From Chara braunii (lineage: Eukaryota > Streptophyta > Charophyceae > Charales > Characeae), in contig BFEA01000642.1 of assembly GCA_003427395.1 (NCBI GenBank), positions 715,213-760,746 on the forward strand: a stretch of 45,534 nt of DNA, read 5' to 3'. Position 1 is the stretch's first letter; every line of letters starts with the position of its first letter. Positions 1 to 9,619 of this stretch are shown here, in pieces. Both the position numbers and the translations under genes were made by a program. A model generated the notes under the pieces. That model saw only the letters and a list, made by a program, of their open reading frames with translations, did no database searches and had not been told where the DNA came from.

Positions 1-38
<38 letters not shown>

Positions 39-770
39 AATTAATTAATTTATACTTCCTCCTTTTTCGAAAATTCGAATTATCTTATTTCCCACCCTCT
101 TTTCTCATTTTCTGATTTCTTTCATTTTATTTTTATTTTATTATGAAAATTTGAATTTCTTTCCTGCACCCTTAAATCTGATTAGGAGTTAGTCATTCTT
201 GCTTTTGGCACACATTCTGACCCCGTGGGGTAATGAAGTGCTACCGAAATTTTCTGTTTTTTTTTCACTTAGTCTTTTTTAACACATTTTGACCCCTTGG
301 GGGTAGCGAAGTGCTGGCAAAATCTTCTCACTTTACTTAGACTTTCTTCTTGACGGCACACTTCGACCCCATGGTGGTAACGAAATGCTGCCGAAATTTT
401 TAAAAAATCCAACACTTAATTTATCTTCACCTCCTCATCTACTTATTTATTTATTTATTTATTAAAATTTTTAATTTGCGGCATTTTGAAACCTAGTGTG
501 TTTATCTTGGTCTTTCCTTCCCCTTGGCACATTCTTGACCCAATGGGAGGTAGGGAAATGCTGCCGAAATTCTAAAAACATAAATATTATTTCCCTCTTC
601 ACAATTTGTTTACTTATATTTTTAATTATTTTTATTATTTATTTATTTACTTATTTATTTTTATTTTCCTTTCCAAATTTTACTGTTTATTTATTTTTCC
701 TCCCGCCTCCCCCCTTATGCTTGCTCTTTTATTTTCTTGATTAGGTCACCGGTACCCTACCTTAACCACT
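1..770. other. AT-rich non-coding flank
   Basis: This stretch opens with 34 consecutive T at the window edge and continues as strongly T-rich sequence with many ATTT/TTTA runs. I see no open frame with protein-like composition. Its only clear structure is the four-copy motif annotated at 207-573. It could be the AT-rich 5' flank or a remnant of the LTR of element A, but I found no matching copy 3' of that element. Confidence 0.6.
207..573 (+). repeat. Four degenerate copies of a ~45-bp motif
   Basis: Copies lie at about 207-254, 280-325, 355-400 and 526-573. Each carries a GACCCC core, then TGG, a GGTA/GTAA block, CGAA or TGAA, TGCT and a CGAAATT-type end. Start-to-start spacing is 73, 75 and 171 bp, so the last interval fits a lost or eroded fifth copy. 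The copies are islands of moderate GC in T-rich DNA. I do not recognise the family. Confidence 0.75.
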
Positions 771-780
771 CATACTCCGG

Positions 781-818
781 TTAGGGTTTTCTTAGGGTTT
801 TTCTAGGGTTTAGGGTTC
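781..818 (+). repeat. Telomere-like TTTAGGG cluster
   Basis: Four AGGGTTT-type units occur within 38 bp, including one exact TTTAGGG at 809-815. The others are degenerate, with T-rich spacers. In plants this pattern occurs as short interstitial telomeric sequence or as telo-box promoter motifs. Here it sits about 200 bp upstream of the first gag ATG of element A. It is too short and irregular to be a chromosome end. Confidence 0.5.
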
Positions 819-1020
819 TCCTACCCCCCCCCCCCACTACTTTCCCTTCTCATTCAGGCACCCTGGATCTGACCACCCCTCCCCCTTTTATGGCGCCCGC
901 ACTCGATTTACTAACGCTGCCCGTCGCCTTCTATCGCAGACCTCCCCCTATGCCCTCCGCTCACGCAGACTTCCCCCGGACCTCCCCCGACCCTCTCTAG
1001 TTCCGACCAGTTACCTCCCC

Positions 1021-3039
1021 ATGGCCGACGGCGTGTCACAAGCCGTCGAGGCGGCGACGACCTCGGCATCGGGCTCCACACCCGTGCCAATGGACCAGGG
1101 TCATCAGCCCCAGGGGGATCTGCACACCCTCATCACCTCCCTCCTTGTGCCGTTACAGGCGCAGGTGGCGACTCTTGCCATTGGCCTGCGACAACTCTAG
1201 GACGCTGACCTTCCTTCCTCTCCCCCCTCTTTTTCTTCTCCTGGCTCCCAGAGTCTGGGTCCCCCGTCCTCCGACATGGTGGCCACGACGGAGCTTCCTC
1301 CTCTCCTGCCCCCGACCCCGCCATCCTGGTGACCGTCCACGCTCCTAGCGCGACGACCGCCACGGGCCAGACCCTCCCTCACTCTACGGGCGCACCCGCC
1401 CAGATTCCAGTCACTACGGCCACGGGACCACAACCCGCTGCCGCGGTCTCAGCCTTTCCGGGTGCCCTGCTTCTCCCTTCCCTTCACACGACCACAGCGC
1501 CACCTGGCTCTCCCCCCTGTGGGATGCCCCGCGCCACTCGTGCGTCCACTTCCCCCACTCTTCCTCCTCCTACTCCTCGCCCGATCTATGTCCGTCGCCT
1601 CGAGGACGACCTTGCCCAGATCGGGGCCGACCTCGTCCTCTTACGCCTTCATCCACCCCTACCATCATAGGTGGCCGCGCCTTCGGGCGCACCCCTTTCT
1701 TCCTCTACTCTTCCTTCCATGCAAACTCCCTTCCCTCGCCCTGCACCCTATGCAGCCCCATCCTACCTTCTTCCTATTCCCTCGGTTGCTGCAACCTCCT
1801 CTACCGCAGCTCCCTCGCAGCCTGCCGTTGTTGCCCCCGCCGCTCCCCCATGCGGCCCGGGCGTACAGTCAGCTGCGCCCCTTTCTCCAGGACCTGCGCC
1901 GACTTACTCAGCCGTAGCACAGACCTCTGGTCCTCGATCCCCTCGCCACCAAAACGGTGGTGCACCACTCGTCTGCTTGACAGACATTGCCTTGTACGAC
2001 GGTACAAGGATATGCGTGTCTCGGTGGCTGCAGTCTGCAACCCGCACGCTCCAGCTCATGGGCGCCCCACCCGACACGTGGGTGGCTCACCTCTCCACGC
2101 GCCTGTGTGGCGGTCCTTTCGACGCGTGGGAGGATTTCTACGTGCACTCCCTTCGTGAGGGTCGGACCCCGACCTTCATGGATTTTCAGGCGTTCCTCGA
2201 GGATCGCTTCGGAACCCGACATGACGTCACTGACGCCTTCGAGCGAGTCGTCAGCACACGCTGGTCTGGCTCTGGTGACGTTGCCGGCCTGGACCGCTAC
2301 ATCCAGGTCTTTCAGGACGCTCGCCTCATTTGTGATGTGGCATTCCTCCCCGAGGCTGCCCTCATCGACCGTTTCTTGGTCAGCCTTCCCCTTGAGTATC
2401 GCTCCGAGTTATAGCGGTACGAGTTCACATCGGCCCCACAGGCCTATGAGGCCGCCAGGACCCATCAGCGGATGAGGGCCCGTCTTCACCCCGCTTCCTC
2501 CTCCCAGCCTCAGCGTAATGGCTACGCCCCCTCCTCCTCTCACGACACTTCCCAGCGTCGCTCCCCTTTCCGCGGCCGTCCCCGCCGTTCCGCGCAACAG
2601 AGCCGCCACTTCTCGCGTCCGCTTCAACGTGCTCGAGTATGGTGAGCAGGACGTTGTTTCCCCGCTGTCGCCTGAGGGCGACCATAGCGACAACCTCGAC
2701 CTCGGCGAGGCCGTCCACTACCACCTGGAGGACTCTACTCTCCCTATGGCCGAGCGCCTCCAGCTCATCCTCTCCACCCTCTCCTGGGCACGCAACCGCT
2801 CTGGTCATGCTGGCGCGTCGCCCCCCACGGTCCCTCAGCAGGACCTCCCTCAGGGCTTTGTCCCTCCTCGCGGTGTTCTTTTCGCTGAGGAGCGCGCGAC
2901 CATTTTGGGTCGGTGTGGGTGTTTGCGTTGTCGCCAGGACGGTCATCCCTCCTCGCAGTGCCCTTACACCGCCGCCCTCGACCGCCACTACGCTGACCTT
3001 TCTCGTCAGCGTCGTGCTCAGTCCCCCCCCGGCGCCTAA
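1021..3039 (+). pseudogene. gag of element A (broken)
   Basis: An ATG at 1021 opens a 59-codon Pro/Ala/Thr-rich piece closed by TAG at 1198. Coding continues in another frame from about 1329, with an in-frame TAG at 1668 and another at 2412. The capsid-like domain lies at about 1977-2411 (WVAHLSTRL, FLEDRFG, and DRYIQVFQDAR motifs). After a further shift near 2610-2640 the frame opening at 2518 carries a complete CCHC nucleocapsid knuckle (CLRCRQDGHPSSQC, 2920-2961). Gag packages element RNA into cytoplasmic particles. The stops at 1668 and 2412 could each come from CAG by one C-to-T change. Confidence 0.8.
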
Positions 3040-3405
3040 CATCCCCGCGGCAGATGACACCCGGCGCCTCGTCTCCGACTCCCATCTTGGTCACCCTAGG
3101 AAATGACAAGACCCAACGCTTCTTCGATTAGACGGTCACCAACCTCCCTTTCTTCCTCACTCTCGAGCTGACTGATCGTCCCCCGGCGTCTCGTCGCCAC
3201 CGCTCCTCTGCACATTTCGATGTGATGGAGACAAGGTACGGTTTCATTCTCGGTACTCCGTGGTCTCGTCGGTTCCGCGGCATCGAGCCCAATTGGGCGA
3301 CCAACACTCTCGTTCTCAAAACGAAGTGTGGACAGACGTTTCGCGTACCTTTCATAGGTACCACTGCGACACCGCGCCCCCGATCCTCCTCCCCTGGAGC
3401 CTTCC
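3040..3405 (+). pseudogene. Protease remnant of element A
   Basis: The region between the gag knuckle and RT is where a retroviral-type aspartic protease belongs. The frame opening near 3222 holds the C-terminal hallmark, an ILGTPW motif corresponding to the usual ILGMDW block, followed by a protease-like tail. No D-T/S-G active site is readable upstream, and an in-frame TAG lies near 3129. The domain is assigned by position and by that one motif; it is not functional. Confidence 0.5.
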
Positions 3406-4440
3406 GTGCCGACACCATCTCCTACTATCATTGTCACCTCGCCTGAGCAGTTCGTCCACTTCATCCGACAGGATGACGTCACCTTCTTTACGGTGAACGT
3501 TACGGATCTCTTGCACTATGATCCACCCTGTCGAGACACCGAACTCATCTCTCTAAAGCTAGATCCTCCTTCTATCTCCATGACTTCCATCTCTACTTCC
3601 CCTCTTCCGTCGTCCGTCGAGTCCACCCCGCCGTCGCGCGTTGACGCTGAGGAACTCGCATGCTATACAGCCGACCTGGAGCCCGCAGTTCGTGACCTCA
3701 TTCGAGAGTACCACAACGTTTTCCCATCGTCGTTCTCGTACACCGGCATCCCACCGATGCGAGACGTCGAGCACTCCATCCATCTTATGACTGACTATCA
3801 TGTTCACCACCAGGCACCCTACACACTTCCGATCCCCGAGGCCACTGAACTTAAGCGTCAGCTTCAGGAGCTCCGGAGATTGGGTTTCATTAAACCCAAC
3901 AACTCCCCCGGGGGTGCACCCGTCCTCTTTGCTCGCAAAACGGATGGAACTGTCTGTCTCTGCATCGGCTATCGTGGGCTCACTACACGGTTAGGAACAA
4001 CTACTCCATGCCTCGTTCCGACGAGTTGTTCGACCGCCTAGCAGACAACCGTTTTTTTACGAAGATTGATCTTCGTAGCGGTTACCATCAGATTCGCATC
4101 GTTGTGGCGGACCAGCCAAAAACAACATTCCAATCGCGCTTCGGCCACTATGAGTTTACGGTGATGCCATTCAGCCTCACCAATGCACCCGCTACCTTCA
4201 AGAGGGCGATGAACAACATCTTCAGGGAAATCCTGGAGCAGTACGTTCTCGTCTACCCCAACGATATCCTGATCTACAGTCGTACCCTTGAGGAGCATCT
4301 TAGACACCTCCGCGACATCCTTGACCGCTTGCGCAGGCATGACTTCTACGCCAAGTTGAGCAAGTGTCGCTTTGCCCAGTACAAAGTGGATATCTTAAGA
4401 CACTACATGTCTGACCAGGGTCTCTTCCGCACCATCAAGA
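3406..4440 (+). pseudogene. Reverse transcriptase of element A (catalytically broken)
   Basis: The frame at 3406-4041 carries the N-terminal RT region: the linker, PIPEATELKRQLQEL, a GAPVLFARK block and GYRGL (usually DYRGLN, so the Asp is Gly here). A frameshift at about 3980-3993 moves coding to the frame of 4008, which has KIDLRSGYHQI, TTFQSRFGHYEF and MPFSLTNAPATF. The catalytic box reads Y-P-N-D (4254-4265) where the family has YxDD, so the first essential Asp is lost. The 'SDQGL' region then runs straight into RNase H sequence, so the usual RT connection segment (LRSFLGL and neighbours) is missing. Confidence 0.85.
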
Positions 4441-5016
4441 AGGCGGTGACATGTGCACCGGTTCTCCACCTACCCGATATTGATCTCCTTTTTATCCTTA
4501 CCACCGATGCGTCAGACTTTGTTGTAGGAGTAGTGCCTTCTCAGATTTTCCCCTCCTCTCTTGATTCCTCTCATCCTCGCATCCCTTGCTTTCCACCCCC
4601 TACCCCTACCACTGCTTCCCGCCCGATGCCAAATCGTCCAGCTACTGACGAGCCTTCTATTGACTATTTTCCTACCATCGTCGAGGACGACATTGTCGAG
4701 TCTCGCTTAGGTGATTGTCCGATAGCCTTCTACTCCCGTGAGCTCCTACCCGCCGAGATAAACTACGCTGCTGATGAACGTGAGGTTCTTGCTGTAATTT
4801 ATGCCGCTCGGCACTGGCGTCACTACCTGCACGGACACAATTCACGGTGCACAATTCACGGTGCACACGGACAACTCTTTTGTCCAGGCTTTTCCGACAA
4901 AGTCGAAGCTCACTACTCGACAGGCTTGCTGGTGGCACGAACTATTCGAGTTTAGTTTTACCACTGAGCACACCAAGGGTGAGACTAATCGGGTCGCAGA
5001 TGCCTTAGCGCCCTGA
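4441..5016 (+). pseudogene. RNase H of element A (frameshifted)
   Basis: The region begins at a junction joining the end of RT to a VLHLPD/TTDASD motif. TDASD supplies the first catalytic Asp and DEREVLAVIYA the Glu. About 65 residues rich in Pro and Ser interrupt the domain between PSQIF and FYSRELLPAE. The next block (FTVHTDNSF) is in a different frame. A 14-bp exact tandem duplication (4837-4850 and 4851-4864) sits at that break, but removing one copy does not by itself restore the frame, so another indel is needed. The tail NRVADAL is the usual RNase H end. Confidence 0.75.
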
Positions 5017-5163
5017 CCATGATATGGAGCAGATCTAGCTTGCTGCCATCTCGGTCATCACCGTCCAACATTCGGTGATCGACGAGTTTCGCATTTAGTA
5101 CCGCCACTGCCCCGACTATTGCGACATCCATGCGACTCTTCGAAGTGACAAGACCGTCCCGAA

Positions 5164-5899
5164 CTACTCTCTCGGGGACAGCGGTCTTGTGTACTGGAAC
5201 GGTTCACATGGCGCCAGAGAGCCCCGTATTTGCGTTCCCTCCACTGGACAGCTACGTATCCGGGCAGTAGCAGAGTTCATGACCAGGCAGTCGCCGGTCA
5301 TATGGGCTTCCACAAGACGTTGGCTCGTGTGAGCGACCTGTACGTCTGACCGAAGCGCAAGGACTTTGTGAAGGACTACGTCACAGAGTGTCCCACCTGT
5401 CAGGAGGTGAACAGTGCGAACCACCTGCCTTATGGTTTGCTCCAACCTCTTCCTGTCCCTGGGGGTCATTGGCAGTCCATCTCGATGGACTTTATCGGTC
5501 CTCTTCGTCCTCCGACCCCCCGCGGTCATGATGCTATCCTGGTCGTCGTCGACCGCTTCACGAAGTGTGCACGCTTTGTTCCGTGCCGCTATGCCATCAG
5601 TGCACGTGAGATTGCCGACATCGTGTTTGACCGAGTCGTGTGTGACCACGGCTTAGCTCTGAGCATCATATCTGACCGTGACCCGCGCTTTACCAGCCGA
5701 TTCTGGCGACGGCTCCACGAGGTATACGGCACCCAACTTTCTCTTCTCCTCGTCTTACCATCCTCAGACTGATGGTCAGACTGAGGTCACGAACAACACT
5801 CTCGGAGATATTCTCTGAAAGGTCGTTCGTGACGACCAGCAATGGGATCTCCATCTCGCCCACGCGGAGATAGCCTACAACCATGTCGTCTCGCCAGCC
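5164..5899 (+). pseudogene. Integrase N-terminus and core of element A (broken)
   Basis: The HHCC-type zinc region is recognisable as GHMGFHKTL near 5297 and CPTC near 5391, with an in-frame TGA between them where the family usually has Trp. The core carries the first catalytic Asp in SMDFIGPL (codon 5488) and the second in ISDRDPRFTS (codon 5674). The frame then breaks near 5730. The catalytic Glu in QTDGQTEV (codon 5783) is in the next frame, which has a TGA at 5816, plausibly CGA originally. All three DDE residues are present in the DNA but cannot be read in one protein. Confidence 0.8.
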
Positions 5900-6745
5900 A
5901 TGGCGATGTCGCCTTACTATTGCGACCTCGGCTATCACCCTCGTGTTCCCGCGGACTTCCTTCGACCGTCACAGATGCACCCCGACACGAGTTGTCCCGC
6001 GCAAGATGATTGGGTTGCACACATGACGTCGATTCTTAAGACCGCACATGAGCACATAATCGCTTCCCAGACCCGCATGGCAGCACGTGCGAACCGATCG
6101 AGGATGAATCATTCATTCAAAGTCGGTGATGATGTGCTTATCGACGCCCGCCACTTACAGCTCGAAGCGAACACGCTTCGCAAGTTTCGGCGTCGATTCT
6201 TTGGCCCATGCCACATTCTCCAGCCTGTCGGTTCTGATACGGCTTCTAGCCCGGTCATCTTTCATGTGAAGTTGCCCGACTACCTACACCAGGCTCGTGT
6301 GCACGATGTCTACCACGTCTCGTTACTACGTCCCTACCGCAGACCGTTTGAGCGTTTCGCCGAACGACCATACAAGCGCCCTCCACCCATCATGGTGGAC
6401 GGCCACGAGGAGTTCCTCGTTTCAGACATCATTGGTCGCCGAGTCACCGACGATAACCCTCCTCACGTCGAGTATCTCGTACGTTGGAAGGGTTACCCTG
6501 ATGAGGATGCCACTTGGGAGCCCCTTGAGCACTTGCAGCACGCTCGCATGTTGGTGCGTGTCTATGATCGTGCTCGTTGTGGTGGGTTGACTGCTCCTCC
6601 TCAGCCCACTGTGCCTCCTTCTCCCTCGGCTGAGGGGACTGCTGAAGTCGAGCCTGCTCCATCTGACGCAGACCTTCAGCACCAGCCGGATGCTTCTGAG
6701 CGTCCACAGCGCACTCGTCGTCATCCTGCTCGATACGACAATTGA
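5900..6745 (+). CDS. Integrase C-terminus plus classical chromodomain, element A
   Basis: This 281-codon uninterrupted frame continues the integrase. It includes the post-core helix region, VGDDVLIDARHL, a GPCHI segment in the position of the GPY/F module, VHDVYHVSLLRPY, and then a chromodomain at 6407-6571. The chromodomain has the canonical YLVRWKGYPDEDATWEP stretch with the aromatic and Trp-Glu positions intact. In chromoviruses this domain steers integration to methylated-histone chromatin. A Pro-rich tail follows and ends at TGA. The start is only where the frame opens after an upstream stop; it is not a true gene start. Confidence 0.8.
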   Translation: MAMSPYYCDLGYHPRVPADFLRPSQMHPDTSCPAQDDWVAHMTSILKTAHEHIIASQTRMAARANRSRMNHSFKVGDDVLIDARHLQLEANTLRKFRRRFFGPCHILQPVGSDTASSPVIFHVKLPDYLHQARVHDVYHVSLLRPYRRPFERFAERPYKRPPPIMVDGHEEFLVSDIIGRRVTDDNPPHVEYLVRWKGYPDEDATWEPLEHLQHARMLVRVYDRARCGGLTAPPQPTVPPSPSAEGTAEVEPAPSDADLQHQPDASERPQRTRRHPARYDN

Positions 6746-7860
6746 CTCTGACCTATCTTCCCACGTCTTTGACTTCTCAGTACTCCATCCACTCCAGTTT
6801 TCCACTTCAGCTTGTCGGCGTTAGGCTCTTCCTCGACAACATTCCGAACTTCTCATCATGGACGTCACCGCCAGCTTCATGGACTTCGTCACGATCAGCT
6901 CTGCCTACTTCAGACGTCATCACTCCCTTACCACTTTACCTTGTACAATACCCTGGTTGTGTCGCATGATGGTCTCCCTTCGCCGGGTTCCTCTAAGTTT
7001 GACTCTCCCTTGGTATACGCATAGGCATCGAGACCGTAGCGTTGCCCTGGCTTCCCAGCTTACGGATCTAGCTCCGACTTCCCTCACTTTAGGAGTCATT
7101 TGCATGATTCCCTTACCTATCACTTTCCTAACCTCTGTCGGCCCACACGCCCTAGTTAGGCAGCCTTGCATGCTTGATCTAGGTGCGCCCAGTATACCAG
7201 GCTCCCTTGTTCCCTTGCATGGTCGACCCTCCATAGCGGTCACCCCTTTCGTTGAGCATTACCCGCCCTAATGGTCTATTTGTTAGGGTTATTGGTTCTG
7301 TTCGCGCCCAGTTCCCTACCCTCATTGAGCCTGATGACATGTGTCTCCTTGTCATTTTGTGTGGATGCCCTTAGGAGTTATCGACCCCTAGGCTGCATTC
7401 GCCACCCTCAGAGACCATCCTACCCTTTGGTTTGCGACACACTCCTCCTGTGACATATGGTTGTCTTGTTGTTGCTTTGTTGCTTTCAGACTGAGGCTAC
7501 TGCCTCTGACATTTCTAAGATTTAGTTGTTTCTGCTTTTGTTGTTCTTAGGACTTATACACTAGTCAGTTGTTTCCAAACTGAGGCTACCGCCTCCAACA
7601 TTCTAGGGTTTAGTTGTCATTACTTCTGTTTTCCTAGGACATGTATGCTAGTTATTTGCTTCTGCTTTCACTTAGGCTGTTACTGTGACATGATTGTTTT
7701 TTTGTGACATTTTCTATCCTAGGTTGCATCACACGGACTCAACATGGAGCTTGCTCCGCATCCTAGACTACTCAGGTTTTCTTTTTCTTTGGTAGAGTTC
7801 CGCTTGTTGGCGGAAGCGTGCTTGTATCTAGGCGATCCATAACAGGCCGAGGATCGTGTA
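6746..7860 (+). other. 3' non-coding region of element A
   Basis: No protein-like frame is visible here. The stretch carries TAGGGTT-like motifs near 7283 and 7611 and the imperfect tandem repeat at 7484-7690. This is where a polypurine tract and 3' LTR of element A would be expected, but nothing here matches the sequence 5' of the element, so an LTR cannot be assigned. Confidence 0.5.
7484..7690 (+). repeat. Imperfect tandem repeat, ~88-94 bp period
   Basis: The first two copies start at 7484 and 7572. They share a TTTC-CTGAGGCTAC-GCCTC start, an ACATTCTA-type block, TTTAGTTGT, and a CTAGGAC/TTAGGAC end. A third, partial copy starts at 7666 (TTTCACTTAGGCTGTTACTG). The repeat lies in the non-coding DNA following the pol gene of element A. 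Confidence 0.7.
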
Positions 7861-7991
7861 GCGGACCTCTGGTTGGCCTATGAGACCAGCCCCTTGGCCT
7901 GTTCTCACAGGCATGTGTTGTGTTCGGGGTAGTCCAGTCCAGGCCGGTACCGCTGTCGGTACCAGCCAGTCCAGTCCAGTCCTGTCAGTCC

Positions 7992-8009
7992 GCTGGGGTA
8001 TACCCCAGC
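7992..8009. repeat. 18-bp perfect palindrome
   Basis: GCTGGGGTATACCCCAGC reads identically on both strands. It lies just downstream of a stretch with several CAGTCCAGTCC units and two GGTACC sites, so the neighbourhood is rich in short symmetrical motifs. It could be a protein-binding palindrome or a decay product of a repeat; no function is shown. Confidence 0.75.
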
Positions 8010-8449
8010 TGTTGTCTGTTTTCTGGACCATTCTACATTCACACATTTTGGAGTACGTGCATTGGAGTCCAGCGTGGGAGCTGCGCTGTGCCATCTCGCT
8101 CCCCCTTCATCCTCCATCTCCATCTCTATCCCAGGTGGAGCACCACACCTGGTGGGTCCGCCACACGGCCCCTGGCTGAGCAGGGCTCTCCCCTCTCCCT
8201 TCCTCTTTCTTCACCTTCATTTTTATCTCAGTTTTATCAGTTTTTACCAGTCTCATTTTTTTTATCTCAGCCTTTCAGTTTATTCATGTCAGTTCAACTC
8301 AGTCCAACTCAATACACCACGAGGAGAGCAGATGGTGGGTAGGGGCTGGGTAATGGAGGGAGTCTCCACCGGTGCCCCCCGTTGCCCCCCCCCCCCCCCC
8401 AACACCCGACCATGCCACAGGATCGGAAGGCAAGTAGAAGTTCGGATAT

Positions 8450-8547
8450 GGGACGCTGGACCCGGTTTCCAGCACAGTGGTGTCAGGCTCAATGATGTAT
8501 AAACTTGTAAAGATGTATTCAAGGGACGCTGGACCCGGTTTCCAGCA
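8450..8547 (+). repeat. Exact 25-bp direct repeat, 73 bp apart
   Basis: The 25-bp block beginning GGGACGCTGGACCCGG and ending TTTCCAGCA occurs at 8450-8474 and again at 8523-8547. Each block contains an internal CTGGA / TCCAG symmetry and could fold. The exact identity contrasts with the unrelated DNA between the copies. Confidence 0.8.
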
Positions 8548-9539
8548 GGTGATGCTCCCCACCAATAGACAGAGCGGCCCGCCAGGCAAAACCTCAATCT
8601 CAGTGGTTCTCTTACCACCACCAGGATGGAGGTCTTGCACGAGGGCCTTTGTGGAAAAAAAAAAAAAGAGCGGAAGAGGGGTTACTCCAGCGAGATCAGG
8701 CCAGGAAGGGGCCCTGTGGCACCCTTGATGCCTCGAAGGAGAAGAATAATCTGGGGAGAGCAGCGGTACTTCAGAAGCAACGCTGAATTCGGCATCTTTT
8801 CACTTCGCGGATTTCCCTGCTGAGCTGCATTGGCGCTTGGATCCTGCTTCTTGCAAGGCAAGCAGAGCATCGTGGAACCCTCCACTTAGTGCTCGCATTG
8901 TACCATGCGGAAATCCAGGCCCGCCCGCCCACCAGTCCCCCGGTGCTTTGGTGGGTGCCCCTGGAATTCCAGTTTTATGGAGGGTGTCAGTTGCCTGTTG
9001 CAACTGCAGAAATTTCAGAGTTTTACCTAATGACTTTGCCGAGCTGTTGTTTTCTGACTCGGGTTGTTCTGGCCTTCATTTCTGTTCAGATCTGTTCATG
9101 TTTCTCTTGTGCTTGAGTCTGAACTGTTTGCTTGCATGTACCCCCATGAGAGTCCCCTCCAAATTTTCTGACTGATGAGGTCGCAAACTGAAACCACTTT
9201 TGTTTCTAGACTGTCTGCCCTGCTGAGCTGGCAGGCAATTTCTTTTGTTTTCCTTTTCTGTTTTTTCAACTTTTTGTTTTTCCCTGTTTCGTTTGAAAAA
9301 GTGATGGCATACTCACACTACAACACAATGTACATTCATAATGAGGCTGTATTGTGTTTGGGGAAGATGGTAGCACTCTCCTAAATGTATCTGACTGTAA
9401 TTACGGCGAGACCTGCATGCATCTGACTGGAATTATGTCCAGAGGTTAGAAGAAAAAGTCCTCGTGTGAGTATGCCCTGATCCTAGCCGAACACCAAGAA
9501 AGGTAAGTTGATGGGCCGGAGGTAACTGAGAACTTGTCT

Positions 9540-9610
9540 GATGGCAGCTGGATCTGAACTTAGGTCTGCATTTCAGCAGATCATGGGTGTACCAACTGAG
9601 CTATTCCCTC
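9540..9610 (-). pseudogene. tRNA-like sequence (tRNA pseudogene or SINE head)
   Basis: Read on the minus strand, the 71-nt segment starts GAGGGAATAGCTCAGTTGG, giving a perfect Pol III A box (TAGCTCAGTTGG). It then has a TCTGC / GCAGA stem enclosing TGAAAT where the anticodon arm should be, and a degenerate B box (GTTCAGATCC). Acceptor-stem pairing is 5 of 7. The D and T stems pair poorly and the anticodon loop is one base short, so it is not a functional tRNA. The GAA in the loop hints at tRNA-Phe, weakly. It lies 10 nt from the poly(A) end of the U6 pseudogene. Confidence 0.55.
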
Positions 9611-9619
9611 GTGTTTTCC

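Larger units (their letters stand above)
1021..6745 (+). mobile_element. Element A: decayed Ty3/gypsy chromovirus, internal region
   Basis: The order on the + strand is gag with a CCHC knuckle, protease remnant, RT, RNase H, integrase and chromodomain, the standard chromovirus order. Coding DNA is GC- and C-rich, unlike the AT-rich flank and the later elements, so this is a distinct family. At least five frame breaks and several stops interrupt it. I found no matching LTR pair, no primer site and no convincing polypurine tract, so the ends of the element are undefined. It cannot be autonomous as it stands. Confidence 0.85.
7861..9530. other. Intergenic stretch without a recognisable gene
   Basis: I see no protein or RNA gene here. 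Structured elements are the 18-bp palindrome at 7992-8009, a C-homopolymer run ending at 8400, the 25-bp direct repeats at 8450 and 8523, an A-run near 8657-8669, and a CTGGAATTCCAG palindrome at 8961-8972. Short frames overlap each other on both strands and lack domain motifs. Confidence 0.5.

Noticed and set aside
781-818. True telomere
   Set aside because: Only four degenerate AGGGTTT units with irregular spacers, internal to the sequence.
9540-9610. Functional tRNA gene
   Set aside because: D and T stems do not pair, the anticodon loop is short, and acceptor pairing is 5 of 7.
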